The notes under the pieces: generated by a model
The model's database searches: none
What the model was told of the DNA's origin: nothing
What the model saw: only the letters and a program-made list of their open reading frames with translations
Made by a program: the position numbers and the translations under genes
In this document: in pieces, positions 33,431 to 45,441 of the stretch
Layout: each line of letters opens with the position of its first letter
Numbering within the stretch: the first letter of the stretch is position 1
Assembly (NCBI RefSeq): GCF_019175385.1
Contig: NC_083340.1
Location: 20,968,336 to 21,032,335, forward strand
Source: Lycium barbarum
Taxonomy: Eukaryota > Streptophyta > Magnoliopsida > Solanales > Solanaceae
Reading direction: 5' to 3'
Length of the DNA stretch: 64,000 nt

Positions 33431-36400
33431 ATGAGTTCCATGAAGTTTGAAATCGATAGATTCAGTGGACGCAACAACTTCAATATCTGGAAGATCCAGA
33501 TGATGGCGTTACTGCGGAGGGAACGTTCAATCCATGCTATTGACGGAAGTATCCCGATGGTACATCGGCTTCAGACAAGGAGAAGATTGAAGGAGATGCA
33601 TTGTGTATAATCCAACTATCCCTTACAACAAACGTACTTTGTGAAGTGAGTACAAGTACCGAAGAGACGGCCAAACAGTTATGGGACAAGCTACAAGGGC
33701 TTTACCAGGACTGATCAGTGACAACAAGGATGTTGTTACAACGGCGTCTTCACACATTTAAGATGGGTCAGGTACTTCGTTACAAGATCATTTAGACGCG
33801 TTCAATAAACTTGTCATGGACTTACATATTACAGGAATTAAAAAGGACTAGGAGACGCTTGCATGTGCTTTGATATTTTCATTGACTTCAGGATATCGTG
33901 ATATCGAGAATTCAATGATGTATAGCAAGGAGCCTATCAACCTTGAGCAAGTGCGGCAAGCACTTAACTCTAGTGATGTGAGGAGGCATTTTGAAGGAGA
34001 CAGAGATGATCAGGCAAGTGGCCTCTTTGTGAGAAAACGGACTAGCCAACAGGGAAGAAGCAAATCAAAGCACAGATTAAAGTCTCGTGTGGACAAGAAG
34101 AATGCAGATTGTTAGGGCTGCGGCAAGAAGGGACACTTTGAACGAGATTGCCCAACGTCAAAGTCCAAGGAAAAGGCGAGTGCATCCACAGTTGAACAGG
34201 TACATGATTCTGATAATGATTATGTGCTTACAACATCAAACAATAATGGAAGTTATAGAAACAAATCGGTGTTAGACTCAGCTTGTACTCTACATATGAC
34301 ATTCCGAAAACACTAGTTTAGCAGCTATAAGAAAAGTGGAGGAACCGTAGTAATGGGCAATAATACAACTTGTACAATAGTTGGCATTGGCTCAGTTCGG
34401 GTTCGCTGCCATGATGGAGCCGTGAGGACTATTACACAAGTCTGTCATGTTCTTAATCTGAAGAAGAATTTGATCTCCCTGGGTACTCTGGGTGAACAAG
34501 GCTACAAGTACATGAGCGAAGGAGAAACTATGAAGGTGACTAAAGGTTCTTTAGTCATATTGAAAGACAAGCTGGAGGATGTCCTTTACATATTGGCAGG
34601 AAGCACCATTGTTGGCTCTGCAAATGCATCTATAGTCAGTTATCTAATGATGATAAGGCAAGATTATGACACGTGAGATTGGGTCATATGAGCGCACGTG
34701 GACTGGAGATGTTGAGCAACTGTAACCTTTTGAAAGGTGAGAAGATCAGCACACTTGAATTTTGTGAGCACTGCGTTCTAGGGAAGTAGAAGAAGGTCAG
34801 CTTCAGCACTGGCAAGCACAAGAACGGAGGGGTGCTAGACTACATCCATTCAGATTTATAGCGTCACTCTAAACTTTCATCGAAGGGTTGAAAGAGGTGT
34901 CTTCTTACTTTTATTGATGATTTCTCACGAAAGTTTTGGGTGCGTTTTTTGGCAAAAAGTGATGCTTTTGAAGCATTTAAAGAGTGGAAGATTTTGGTTG
35001 AAAATCAAATGGAGCGAAAAATCAACTATCTTCGCACAGATAATGGCTTGGAGTTTTGCAGCGAAGAGTTTAATGATTTCTGCAAGGTTCATGGGATCTC
35101 AAGACATAAGATTGTTAAGCACACTCCACAGCAAATGGAGTTGTCGGGAGAACGAACAGAAGTCTTCTTGAAAAGGTTCATTTTATGCTCTTACAAGCCA
35201 AAATGTCCAAAGTATTTTGGGCTGAAGCAGTTCACACTGCTGCTCATATTGTCAATCGATCTCCAGCATCAACGATTGACTTTAAGACTCCGAATGAGGT
35301 ATGGTCATGTGAACCCTCTAACTATTCATACTTACGAGTATTTAGGTGTCCAACTTATTATCATGTTAATGAATGAAAGCTTGAACCAACAACTAAGAAG
35401 GCCATATTCGTAGGGTATGTGGATGGAGTAAAAGGGTACAAATTTGGTGTTTGTCTTTACTCAAATTTATAATTAGTAGAGATGCCACCTTTGATGAATC
35501 TTCTATGCTTGATCCCCATAAAGTTTCTATGGAGTTTTCAGGAAACGAGAACAACGAGCAGGTGGAGCTTCCGGTGGAGCTTACCAAGGAAAAGGATCAA
35601 GAGACTTGGGTTAAAGATGAGTCAAAAGATGTAGATCGTGAAGAACTTACTGTCAATGAACCATACACAAATGCGAAAGGAAGGGAGAAGAGGCAGATAC
35701 GAAGACCGGAACGCCTTATAGATCAAGCAAACCTGATTGAATATGCGTTCGTAGCTGCAGAAGAAGAGATAAGGATCTGGAGCCCTCCTCGTATGTTGAA
35801 GCAACTTCTTGCAAGGATGCTGCACAATGGCGGTTAGCTATGACAAAAGAGATGAAGTCTCTTAACAAGAATCAGACATGGGTCTTAGTGAAAAGGCAAA
35901 AAGGGAAGAGGACAGTTGGATGCAAATAGGTCTACAGAAAGAAAGAGGGAATTCCAGAATTGGAAGATGCCAGGTTCAAGGCGAGGTTGGTTGCAAAGGG
36001 TTTTAGTCAGAAGGAGGGAATTGACTACAATGAGATTTTCTCTCTGGTCGTGAAGCATAGATCAATTCGCGTGCTACTAGCATTGGTTGCACAATTTGAC
36101 CTGGAGCTTCAATAGCTTGATGTCAAAACTGCTTTCTTACATAGTGATCTAAAAGAGACAATCTATATGGATCAGCCTGAAGGTTTCCTAGCTGAGGGAA
36201 AAGAAGATCATGTATGCCAATTGAAGAAGTCTTTGATAGTTTAAAGAAATCCCCTAGACAGTGGTACAAAAGGTTTGATGCATTCATGACAACACATGAA
36301 TTCTCAAGGAGTGCATTTGATAGTTGTGTGTATCACAAGAAGATGTCTGGTAACTCAATAATTTATTTACTGTTGTATGTTGATGATATGCTTATTGCTG

Positions 36401-37341
36401 CTAACAACATTACAGAAATAAATGCTTTAAAGAAACTGTTAAGTAAGGAATTTGACATGAAGGATTTGGGAGCTGCAAAGAAAATTCTTGGTATAGAGAT
36501 ATCAAGAGAAGACGGTGTTGTACATCTTTCTCAGAAGAGGTACATTGAAAGGGTTCTCGAGAGATTCAATATGCATATGTGCAAGCCTGTAAATACATCG
36601 TTAGCTCCTCATTTTAAACTTTCAGAGTTACAAATGCCTCGGTCTGAAGATGAGGTGGAGCATATGTCAAAGGTTCCTTATGCCAGCGTAGTTGGTAGCA
36701 TTATGTATGCCATGGTATGCACACGTCCAGATATTGCTCAATCTATAAGTGTGGTAAGCAGATACATGTCCAACCTAGGAAAGAGGCATTAGGAAGTTGT
36801 CAAGTGGATATTGAGATATCTCAAGGGAGCTTCTGATGTTGGTCTAACCTTTCAAAAAAGTGGTGGAGGTATTTCAATTCTCGGTTATGTGAATTATGAC
36901 TATGAAGGGGATCTTGACAGAAGGAGGTCCACAATCGGATACATCTTTACTTTTGTTGGCAGTGTCGTTAGTTGAAAATCAACTTTGCAGTCGATTGTTG
37001 CTTTGTCTACGACAAAAGCAGAATACATGGTAGCAGCGGAGGGGATGAAAGAAGCTATCTGGTTGAAAGGTTTAGTGGCAGAATTGAGTTTGGGTCAGCA
37101 GGAATCAACCTTTAGATGTGATAGTCAGAGTGTTATTCATCTGATTAAAAATCAGAGATTTCATGAGCGCACTAAACACATTGATGTCAGATTTCATTTT
37201 ACTCGAGATGTTGTTGAAGAGGGAACTATCAGGGTCGTGAAGGTTATCACAGACGATAACGCTGCAGACATGTTGACTAAGATAAGCCCGCTCGCTAAGT
37301 TTGCACATTGCAAGGACTTAATGGGAGTACGCATCAACTGA
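33431..37341 (+). pseudogene. Copia gag-pol polyprotein, decayed
   Basis: Starts ATG at 33431 (MSSMKFEIDRFSGRNNF, Tnt1/Tork-like gag). Gag is frameshifted several times; a zinc knuckle GCGKKGHFERDC near 34120 follows an in-frame TAG. Protease: VLDSACTLHMTF near 34270. The GAG-pre-integrase HMSARGLEML and the integrase core (RTDNGLEF near 35037) follow. RT: YVDDMLIAAN near 36378 in the 36214-36792 open stretch. RNase H: STTKAEYMVAAE near 37007 to the stop at 37341, with KHIDVRFHF. Stops, for example at 34112, 34858 and 36114, make the polyprotein untranslatable. Roles are those of any copia polyprotein: particle formation, cleavage, reverse transcription and integration. Confidence 0.9.
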
Positions 37342-37494
37342 AGCAACTCCGAGGGAACAGTTGTTAGGTGGAGGTGGTATGTTCAACAATGGTTTGATTC
37401 TTCTTGTTTCTTACAACGGGGTTGCCCCGTAAGCTTAGAAGCTTTGGCCGGAGTTGTTCATACGCATGCTGGTGACGCAAACCAAGGTGGAGAT

Positions 37495-37920
37495 TGAAAT
37501 AGGTGGTTTTTGTTCATGTGATAGAAAAATCCATGTGACAATTTCAGTTGGATGATTTCTGTTACTTGGAGCCAAAGTATGATTTACTTGGAGCCAAAGA
37601 ATGCATTGCTTGGAGCCAAAGATACATTGCTTGGATCCAAAGATGTGGAGGAGAATTGAAATGCCATGTAGCACACTTGAAGCCCAAGTCATTTTATGCC
37701 TATAAAATGAGAGGCAATTCTTCTTTGTTCATCATCCCAAAATTCATACAATCCTTTGTAGTGAGTAAAGAGTTGAGAGAGCAATTCTCTTAAGTGTAAT
37801 TGGAAAATCTCCCCTTTCTTTTTTAATAATAAAAAGGCAACTGTTCTCTGGTGGATGTAGGATCATTTTGTTCTGAACCACGTTAAATCTTGTGATCTTT
37901 CTTTTACGTTTCAGCTAACA
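37495..37920 (+). repeat. 3' LTR of the copia element
   Basis: 426 bp, TGAAATAG...GCTAACA. It is longer than the 5' LTR by an extra U3 repeat unit (four copies at 37562-37647). TATAAAAT is preserved at 37701-37708. Confidence 0.92.
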
Positions 37921-37975
37921 AAGGGCATACTTAAAAAATGAGACTAAGTTTGAGGGTCTATTTATGTGTTATGCC
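37921..37975. mobile_element. Mutator-like MITE, right end
   Basis: Complement of the outer part of the left end at 32713, finishing TTATGCC at 37975, then the AATGCAAAA duplication. The first five bases (AAGGG) are the copia target duplication. Confidence 0.9.
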
Positions 37976-37984
37976 AATGCAAAA

Positions 37985-38540
37985 ACATTGAAGGTGAGAT
38001 TCAATTGAACTCATAACTTTCGACGCCGAGCATAAATTTATTAAAATTGCAATAAATAGTAGACATGAACCCATGATGTTTAAAATACAATGGGTTCAAC
38101 TAAGAATCCTGAACGATTGATCTCATAAAATTTAAATCCTGGATCCACCTCTATCACATCCTGACATGGGTGTGGTGAGGCTACATAACATCATAGTCAT
38201 GTATAAACACAATAGTCAATTCTAGTAGAACAATAATACTTAAAGAAAGTAAAAAATCATCAATATCCCGCTAAAACTCTATTAGCAACATAAAAATAAC
38301 TGAGCTTCAAAAAGCCAAAACCCCAACAATAGTCATGACAGAATGTGGCCCTTCCTCCTCATTGGCCAAATAATTAGGATTTGAAAGTCGCTAAATCATG
38401 TTATGTTTTTTAGTGGTTGTGATACCAGATAAAGGGGGGGAAAGTAGCAGAAACAAAAAGAGAAACTTACGATCATAGTAACTTATTTCTTGGAATATCA
38501 ATGGCTGAGTGCTCCAGTGGAGAGGTCCATGTCTTAGTAG
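37985..38540. other. Gene-free stretch, nothing recognised
   Basis: AT-rich sequence without an open frame of note, repeat unit or RNA gene that I can identify. Confidence 0.4.
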
Positions 38541-39057
38541 GAGTCTGGACATGCGATTTCATCTCATGTGATGAAGTTATGCGATGAAATCAGCGTTCGG
38601 ACATGCGATTTCATCTTTGATTTCATCTAGTGAGAATGAATTGGGATTTGAAATCATAATTTCAAAAAAAAAAATATAAATATAAAATTTGACTCATACG
38701 TTTATATTTTGTAAAAAAGACCCATAAATTGGTAGAAATTATTTACCAACCATTTGTATTAAATATTAATCTACAAGTTGGTAAAATATATTTACCAATC
38801 ATGTTTACCATGTGAGAGTATTATATTAAAGAGTAGTTATATTACTATTCATGTTAAATTTGGTAAGATTGTATAAGAATTGGAAAAAAATTGATAGTTT
38901 TCACAACTTGTGGGGTTTTTCATGTTTATAAAAAAAATTGCAACTTAAGAAATCTAAATTGTATGTCCAAACATGATTTCATCTCGTGATTTCATCTCAT
39001 GAGATGAAATTGTGTCCAAACGGCTCCTTAGATGAAATCATGTCCAAACGGCTCCTT
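38541..39057. mobile_element. MITE with GATGAAATC-rich inverted ends
   Basis: The left end (GGAGTCTGGACATGCGATTT, then repeated GATTTCATCT) is complementary to the right end (GAGATGAAAT, TGTCCAAACGGCTCC twice). Terminal motifs are repeated at both ends, and the core is AT-rich. It resembles hAT-like MITEs carrying GGAGCCGTTTGGACATG ends, but the target duplication could not be settled. Confidence 0.7.
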
Positions 39058-39785
39058 AAAGGAACCAAGCAACAACCATACTATCAATCAAATGCGTTCA
39101 GGGTTAAGAGCCTGTGTTGGCTTAGCCATATCGAGGTCAAAACCATTTTTTTTTTTTAAAGAAAAAGCACTATTTTGGATATTTGAGCTGTTTGGTCAAT
39201 TAGTAAAATTGTTTTTGGTTTACTCAATTACTTTTTTAGAATGGTAAAACAAGAAAAGATTACTATACTGTGTGATTTTTTGAATATGCCTATATCTATC
39301 GCCTTTCCTTCATTGATTTGATTCTTTCAATAGATACCGAAATTCATATTATAAATAAAAAATATAGTAATTCAAACTATAAGACATAAGAATAATTTAG
39401 ATTGATCAGAAAAAATAGATATAGCAAATAGAAGCAGTTTTTCTGCGATTGGGAAGAAGCTGAAAATTCCAGCTTCTTGAAAAAGCAGAAGCAGAAGCAG
39501 TTTTTCTTGAAAAGATTACTAACGTTTATATGTATTTGGAGAAAATAAATTATGCCAATTAATAAATTAGAACATTCGTTTGTAAGATTAATATTAATAA
39601 ACTTTTTTAAAAGGTTTTATAAAAAAAAAAGTATTAGTTCAATATAAACTATGTTATAGAAAAAGTACTAGTTCAATATAAACTATATACAGATTGTTTT
39701 AACCAATACGTGATTCAAATGTTGGAAAGGAATTAAAGTGGAACAGTTATCCATGGGAGCTAGTTTGCCTTTTATTTCTCAAAAA
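39058..39785. other. AT-rich spacer with MITE debris
   Basis: No gene seen. The 39430-39510 stretch holds short complementary words (AGAAGCAGTTTTTCT, AGAAGCTGAAAATTCCAGCTTCTTG), likely remains of a small inverted-repeat element. Bases 39620-39690 contain a short direct duplication of GTATTAGTTCAATATAAACTA-like sequence. Confidence 0.4.
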
Positions 39786-42700
39786 TAAGTTAACGTTAGT
39801 GTAAAATTAGTAACGTTTTAAATTTCTAAGATAGTAAGATTGAATCTTGATTCTCAAAATATGTAGTCATGCTATTTTTAAAATCAATTATTCTAATAAA
39901 CAATAAATAGTATAGATACCATAAATAATTTAACATAAAAGAAAAAAAAAAGGGGATGAAACCTATGAATTAATTGTTAGCTCTCTTTTAAATTAACTAC
40001 TCATTACACTAAACTAACCTACTAATTCATTAGAGTTCATCTAAGCTAAGCAAGACAGCACAAAATCAATGTTAGGCAGGCAAACAGTTATACAAAGATA
40101 GAGTAACGGAAACATATGGGTTTGGCCCATTAACTATGCTGCCCTATATTCCGCCATTTGGGCCTCGGCCCAACAGCATTTCCTCTACTGCAGGCTGCGA
40201 ATTGGGATGACTCGAGAAGAATTTCGTTGGGCTTTTAGCCCAATACCGAATGCGGGGATGACGAGTCCCGAATTAGGACTCCATTTCTCTCCGATGTGTA
40301 CATGTAAAGAAAAAGATAAAGATTAGTGACAAGGAAATTCACCCGAGGATGTCATGGTTTTAAATGCATACATAACATGAATTTAACTTGACCACGTAGG
40401 TACTGATTTGTTTTAGCCAATTCTCATGACATAACAAAACCCAATCCGGATTATAAACAGCTTACACGTCAGGGACAACAATGAAATGGTAGCAATACAA
40501 CGACCATGAATAGCAATTTTTCCAAAAATAGGCATCAGAATAGAGTCTGCTCAGTCCAGTATAGCAACACAGTTGGGCTCAAAATTTATAACAGCAAGCT
40601 GTTCCTAGGACCACAAGTTATCTGTCCTTAAGGACACACCACAACCCAAATGAAACAAAACTTGTCTATGAAAGGGCATCAAAAACCAGACCAGTTCCTC
40701 TAATAAGGCAACGACCTTTCTTTAAATACTTCAAACCAACAAACAGCCATAACAGTGACAAAGTGCAATAACCTCTTTCTATCAAGCGTAGCATTCATCA
40801 AAGTAGTATCATTTCATAACAAACAACAAACAGCCACGGTTCATAGTGTGCACATCCGAATAAACTTCGAAACCAGAACCTCTTTAATACACAATTTCCA
40901 GAACAGTGAGTTAAATCCCAAACGATGAGATTTGACAAAAAAGAATGCTTAACATTTGTTTTCATGATTCATCGACATGTCAGAGGTAAAAAAAACATAT
41001 TCACATAAACATCAATATGATCTCATCGAAACAGAAACATTTTACATGAACTAAATTTAAGCGCACTGCTTGTGTTTAATTAAACAAACTCTGGGCGGAA
41101 TCAAAACTAACTGCCAACAAACCAACAGCCAAGTGTGAAACATTTTAAAGGATTTCAGGACTGATTTGCTAAGCATAGATCAACTGAGATGAGGAGGAGA
41201 ATTACAGGATATCACACTGAGCATAAATCATTTGCGGATCTCATTTTCAACTAACATATGGTACATGCGGATTCAGGGAAAACTGAAACATGCTTGCTTA
41301 TCTCATAATGCCACATGTAAAACCATTGCAAATGCTCAATAATCAGAATAAATCATGCTTCACAATTCACAGACCAAAGTGAGGTAAAGCTACGGCGCTT
41401 ATAAAATCGATTAAGCCATGTTGCACTCTAAATAACACAGAAATGCAGAATTAAGAAACCAATTGGAAACACTGGGCAGTCAACATAACATATACAATTT
41501 CAAGTCTAGCAATGATTTCAACACAGCATTGTCGGGCTAAAGAAATTTAAACAGGAGATGATATTACCTTTTGTGGTATAGTGAACTAGGACGTCGAGAT
41601 CTCGAATCTACTCTCGTATTGACAGATTCGAAACTCGAGTCAAAATTAAAGTATTTCTGTCGTAATTAAAGTATTTTTGCCGAACAACGATGAAAATTGA
41701 TTGAATCACGAAAACTTAATTTTTCGCCACAAATTTCATAACAGAGAGTATTCTCTGATTTGAAACAAAAGTTCAAGACCCGATTTTTGAAAATGAAAGA
41801 AAACTCAAGACTTTTAGAAAATACCCATGTATCACCCCAAAAATCCTCTCCCTTCGGCTGAGCTCTTAACATGATATTTATAGGTGAAGTGACTAGGGTT
41901 TTCGTTTTCATGAGCGGGAACTTGAAATCACATAGCCGTTTGAAATAATCAAAATCGAATCTCTGAAGTTGCTTTATTTTCAGAAATTTCAGAAGGGTTT
42001 TTGGCCCTTTACGTTGACCAAATTCGTTTGAAGATGAGAGAGGAAGTATTTGTATGAAAGTGGTAAGGCAAAGTTCTGCCATGGCTGAGGATATTTGGAC
42101 TACTCCTTCAAATGAAAGGAGGAAGAAAACGACGAAAGAGAGAGGGCAGAGGGGTGAAGAATCATTGCACGAAAATAGGGTGGCCGGATCTGCCATTGTT
42201 GAAAGGAAATGAACCCTTTTCTCAAAATGAAAAAGATGAGAGAGAGAAAGAGAGATGCGAGAGAGAGAGAGAGGGAGGCTGCTGTGTGTTGAAGTCATTA
42301 GGGTTAGAAATGAAAAGGGCAAAAAATACGGGCCGGTCGGGTCGGGTGAGATAAGGTGTTGGGCTGGTTTGGGCTCAGTTGGTCCGAGTAGGTAATGGGC
42401 TGGTCGTTTGGAATGGATAATAGACTGATTTGGGCTTGATGTGTTTGGGATTAAAATGTGGGCTGGTGGGGAATCCGAATTTGGCCCTTTTCCTCCTTTA
42501 ATTTAATTATTTTCGGGTTTTTAATTTAATAACTAGTACAATATATACTATGATAATTAGTGATTTGTATGTAAAAATAAAGACTTAATAAAATATTGAT
42601 TTATGATTAATTTAACGAGTTTAAATCAAAAAATAAAATGACGACGAACCATTTTATAATTTGTGATAAAGTAATGCTAGTAACGTTGATAGAAAAAATA

Positions 42701-42803
42701 GTGAAAATTAATAATAGTGAAAATAAAGTGTTTAGCTCGTCAATAAATTTAAAAACCCGAGAAAATAAATTGGAATAAGGAGGGACAAAATTGGGTGTCA
42801 ACA
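39786..42803 (-). mobile_element. Truncated Tat LTR
   Basis: Minus-strand LTR beginning (sense) TGTTGACACCCAATTTTGTC at 42803 and homologous throughout to the solo LTR at 1234-4666 and the LTR at 59057. About 730 bp at its sense 3' end, including the GGTATAACA terminus, are missing, so no target duplication can be checked. The TATA counterpart is near 41874-41882. The open frame 41666-42322 lies inside the LTR and is not considered a gene. Confidence 0.85.
40158..40244 (-). other. Paired GGGC/GCCC hairpins in the truncated Tat LTR
   Basis: TTGGGCCTCGGCCCAA at 40158-40173 and GTTGGGCTTTTAGCCCAAT at 40226-40244, equivalent to the pairs at 2121-2215 and 60137-60287. The second is followed in all three by ACCGAATGCGG or ACCGGATGCGG. 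Confidence 0.7.
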
Positions 42804-43309
42804 ATCATCTAATAATATTATGAGGATACCAAAAAAGTAGCTTTTGGCCAAAAACACTTCTAAGAAAAAAGACTTTTTAAAAGTTTGGCCAAACATTAAT
42901 CGATGTTGATAAGCTCTTTTTAAATTAATTGGTCAAGCACAAGCAAAAAACACTTTTTAGAAAAGAAATTTTTAAAAAAAGTTGATTTTAAAAGATTGGC
43001 CAAGCAGGCTATTAGTTCTGGAATTAATTATCCCATCTAATCCAGGGTTGTGGTATAATTTCCATTTCATAATAATGAAAATTGACTAAACAAATGTTCA
43101 ACTTTATAACTAAGTATAATGATAATGTATTATCCAGTTAGTTACTTTTTTTATTACAAAAAAATAGTTGTTTTCAAGTAGTGTTCGATCAATTACGTAT
43201 TATTCAATATTCGATTGATTGGTCTGAGGTTATCGACAAAAAAGATTTGTCTAAGTCACTTCGTTTCTTTTTGTCTAAGCCACTTTGTTTCTTTTTGTCC
43301 AAGTCACTT
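42804..43309. other. MITE remnants, no gene
   Basis: Contains AAAGTTTGGCCAAACATTAA and ATTGGCCAAGCAGGCTATTA, typical of small inverted-repeat elements, then GGAATTAATTATCCCATC, which weakly complements 32300-32330. Borders not resolvable by eye. Confidence 0.4.
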
Positions 43310-43665
43310 ATTATTTTTAGTGCTGATTGTCCTTCATATGGACTGGTCTTTAATTTTTGTCCCTCAAATCGCTAATCTTTAATTTTTGCCACTTCTCATT
43401 TTAATGAAAATTTGTAGGCCAGAGAATCCTTATTCGCTGGTCTATGAAGGGCAATTTACACTATTGCCTTACTCGGGGGTGGTCTTTAATTTTTTTTCCC
43501 TCAAATTGTTGCTCTTTAATTTTTTCCCTTCAACTAAAATACCGCAAGGTTTGGGTTAGAACTCCGGATTAGTTAAAAAAAAATTCACAAGGCAGAGTTT
43601 TATTGCAAAATTAGGCCTATTCAGGAAAAAGGTTAGGCTGAAGGCCTAACTTTGTAGAATTCCAG
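43310..43665. mobile_element. Fragment related to the foldback transposon at 8041-20035
   Basis: Shares GGTCTTTAATTTTTGTCCCT, GGGGGTGGTCTTTAATTTTT, TTCCCTTCAACT and AAAATTCACAAGGCAGAGTT with both ends of that element. Palindromic AGGCCTAAC words replace its TATGCCGG words. Confidence 0.65.
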
Positions 43666-43669
43666 CAGA

Positions 43670-44410
43670 ATAAAAAAAACAAAAAAAAAAAACACTCTCT
43701 TTCGCTTCAGTTTTCTCTCGAGGAATACCGCAATACTAGGATATTGATTGAAATTTATTTATACACCCTCCGTTCACTTTTACTCGTCCACTTTTGGCTT
43801 TGCGTGCCCCTGAGATTTAATAAATGAAGTATGTATTTTACTATAATACCCATATTAATTAGTGTATAGTCATATTGAATTTGGAGAATAATTTGAAAAT
43901 GAGTAATTAATGTGAAGGGTAAAACAAGAAAAAAAGTTTGTCTTTCCTTAATATTCTAAAGTAGACAAGTAAAAATGAAAATGTAATTTAGTAGAGTGGA
44001 CAAATAGAAATGAACGGAGGAATATATTCTTTTACTTATGTAAAGAAAATAAAAGGAAGATATTTTAGGGAATGAATTGTTTAGCCAGAAAGGGATTATA
44101 AATGCCCCATATATTTGTATATACATACTAATCTATCCGTACGCGTGTTACATCGTGTATCTCATATTATAATATAATTTATAAAAATTTAAAAAATCAT
44201 AGAAAGATTATTAAAAATATATTGGACTTAATAATTTAATTAAAGGAAAAAGTAAAAGATCTTGAATATTAATTTAGCTAATTTAATAATGGAAGAAACC
44301 TACATACAAAAAACTAAATGGAAAACTAGTTCCGCAATAGTAGAATAACGTGTTGACTTGTATTCAGACTGATTACATTAGTATTTCAGCTCTGGTATGC
44401 ATGACTGTAT
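43670..44410. other. Displaced upstream block of an F-box unit
   Basis: Shares a colinear series of blocks with 23760-24780 and 28780-29180: CTTCAGTTTTCTCTCGAG; GGAAGATATTTTAGGGAATG; TACGCGTGTTACATCG; GATCTTGAATATTAATTTAG; AGTAGAATAACGTGTTGACT. No gene follows it directly. It looks like the far-upstream part of unit 3, separated from 31604 by later insertions, or of a fourth, deleted unit. Confidence 0.7.
43764..44022. mobile_element. Stowaway-like MITE 4
   Basis: Inverted ends (CACCCTCCGTTCACTTTTAC / AGAAATGAACGGAGGAA) with TA at 43762-43763 and 44023-44024. It lies at nearly the same relative place as MITE 1 in unit 1 but is a different subfamily. Confidence 0.8.
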
Positions 44411-44431
44411 TGGGGAAAGAGTAAATAAGTC

Positions 44432-44710
44432 ATGCGAAGGTATCACGTGGGGCGTGCCTCCTACGGATCAATAGATTCCAGTTGTGATCCTAGGGAGATA
44501 GTAGAGTCCGGGATAGGACACAAGAACGAGACTGTTAGAACGCGAATAGGTAGGTTTGGATGCTTCTTACGGCTGATTTCCACTCTTACCAAGCTCCGTC
44601 ACATATGTCAGCCTCGGACCACGCATCGTTATATGTCTGCCGGATGGAGCCACAGTAACGTCACGTCACATCGATTCTACTTTTATGTTGAAAAGTCTAG
44701 ACTGGCATAG
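44432..44710 (+). other. 92-codon open frame, unrecognised
   Basis: ATG frame with a basic, Arg-rich composition and no domain I recognise. It starts immediately right of the F-box upstream block. The region is less AT-rich than its neighbours. No second copy is seen elsewhere in the window. Could be a fragment of a displaced gene or chance. Confidence 0.2.
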
Positions 44711-45175
44711 TTAAATATCCTTCTAGGGAAAGGAACCCAAATCTCTTCCTTCACACTTGCAACCCTAGCAATATTTTCTCTTCCCCAAGTGATACGAATC
44801 GATTTGGTGATAAAACTAAATCAATTCAAACGCGGAAATTAAAGGGATACGAAGAAAAGGGATGAGGAGTAGAGATAAATACTTGACTCGAGTGGTAGAA
44901 TTCTATAGACAAACCTAGGTATATGAAACTTAAATCCTTCTAATATGAACTCAAATCCACAAGAAATAGAGAAATATGAATCAAGGCAAGAAATTCACAT
45001 GAAATCCACAAATGAACAATCTTCATGAATTCATTGGAAATAAAAAACTCTACAACCAACAATGGAATCTACCATCATATGACTAAACTAACACTAGATT
45101 CTACCTAACAATCTATCACTCAAAATATGAGTAACTCTAAAAAATTCATCATCAAAGTCTAAATCTAAATTAGGC
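44711..45175. other. Gene-free stretch, probable retroelement flank
   Basis: AT-rich. Contains GATACGAATCGATTTGGTGA and AAATCAATTCAAACGCGGAA, reminiscent of retrotransposon non-coding sequence. No LTR border could be defined. Confidence 0.35.
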
Positions 45176-45178
45176 TAA

Positions 45179-45441
45179 GAGCCCGTTTGGATTGGCTTAC
45201 AGCTTAAAGCTGTTTGCAGCTTATAAGCTGAAAAAAATAAGTTGGGGTAGTCCAACTTATTTTTTTTGGCTTATAAGCTGTTTTCAGCTTATAAGCTGTT
45301 TTAGATAAACTAAGTCAAATGGGTCCAATTATTTTTTTGAGCTTATTTTAAGCATAAAATGACTTTAAGCTGGTCAGCCAAACACTCAAAAAAGCTGAAA
45401 ACAGCTTATAAGCCAACTTATAAGCCAATCCAAACGGGCTC
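45179..45441. mobile_element. Tourist/PIF-like MITE
   Basis: 263 bp with near-perfect inverted ends GAGCCCGTTTGGATTGGCTT / complement at 45421-45441, flanked by the 3-bp duplication TAA at 45176-45178 and 45442-45444. The core is made of repeated CTTATAAGCTG palindromes. Non-coding. The TAA duplication points to the PIF/Harbinger superfamily. Confidence 0.92.

Larger units (their letters stand above)
32970..37920 (+). mobile_element. Complete Ty1/copia retrotransposon (Tork/Tnt1-like), decayed
   Basis: A 4951-bp element with LTRs of 405 and 426 bp (TGAAATAG...CTAACA), a tRNA-Met primer-binding site, a polypurine tract (AAGGTGGAGAT before 37495), and the target duplication AAGGG at 32965-32969 and 37921-37925. 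The order gag, protease, integrase, RT, RNase H is that of copia. Every domain boundary shows stops or frameshifts, so it is not autonomous. It sits inside a Mutator-like MITE. Confidence 0.94.

Noticed and set aside
41666..42322. 218-codon minus-strand frame
   Set aside because: Spans the TATA box and leader of the truncated Tat LTR; Ser/Leu-rich from CTCTCTC repeats; not conserved as a frame in the other LTR copies.
32281..43080. A single large inverted-repeat transposon spanning 32.3-43.1 kb
   Set aside because: The end similarity (ATTAAATAATTCC against the complement of GGAATTAATTATCCC) is too short and imperfect to claim; kept only as a remark on the spacer.
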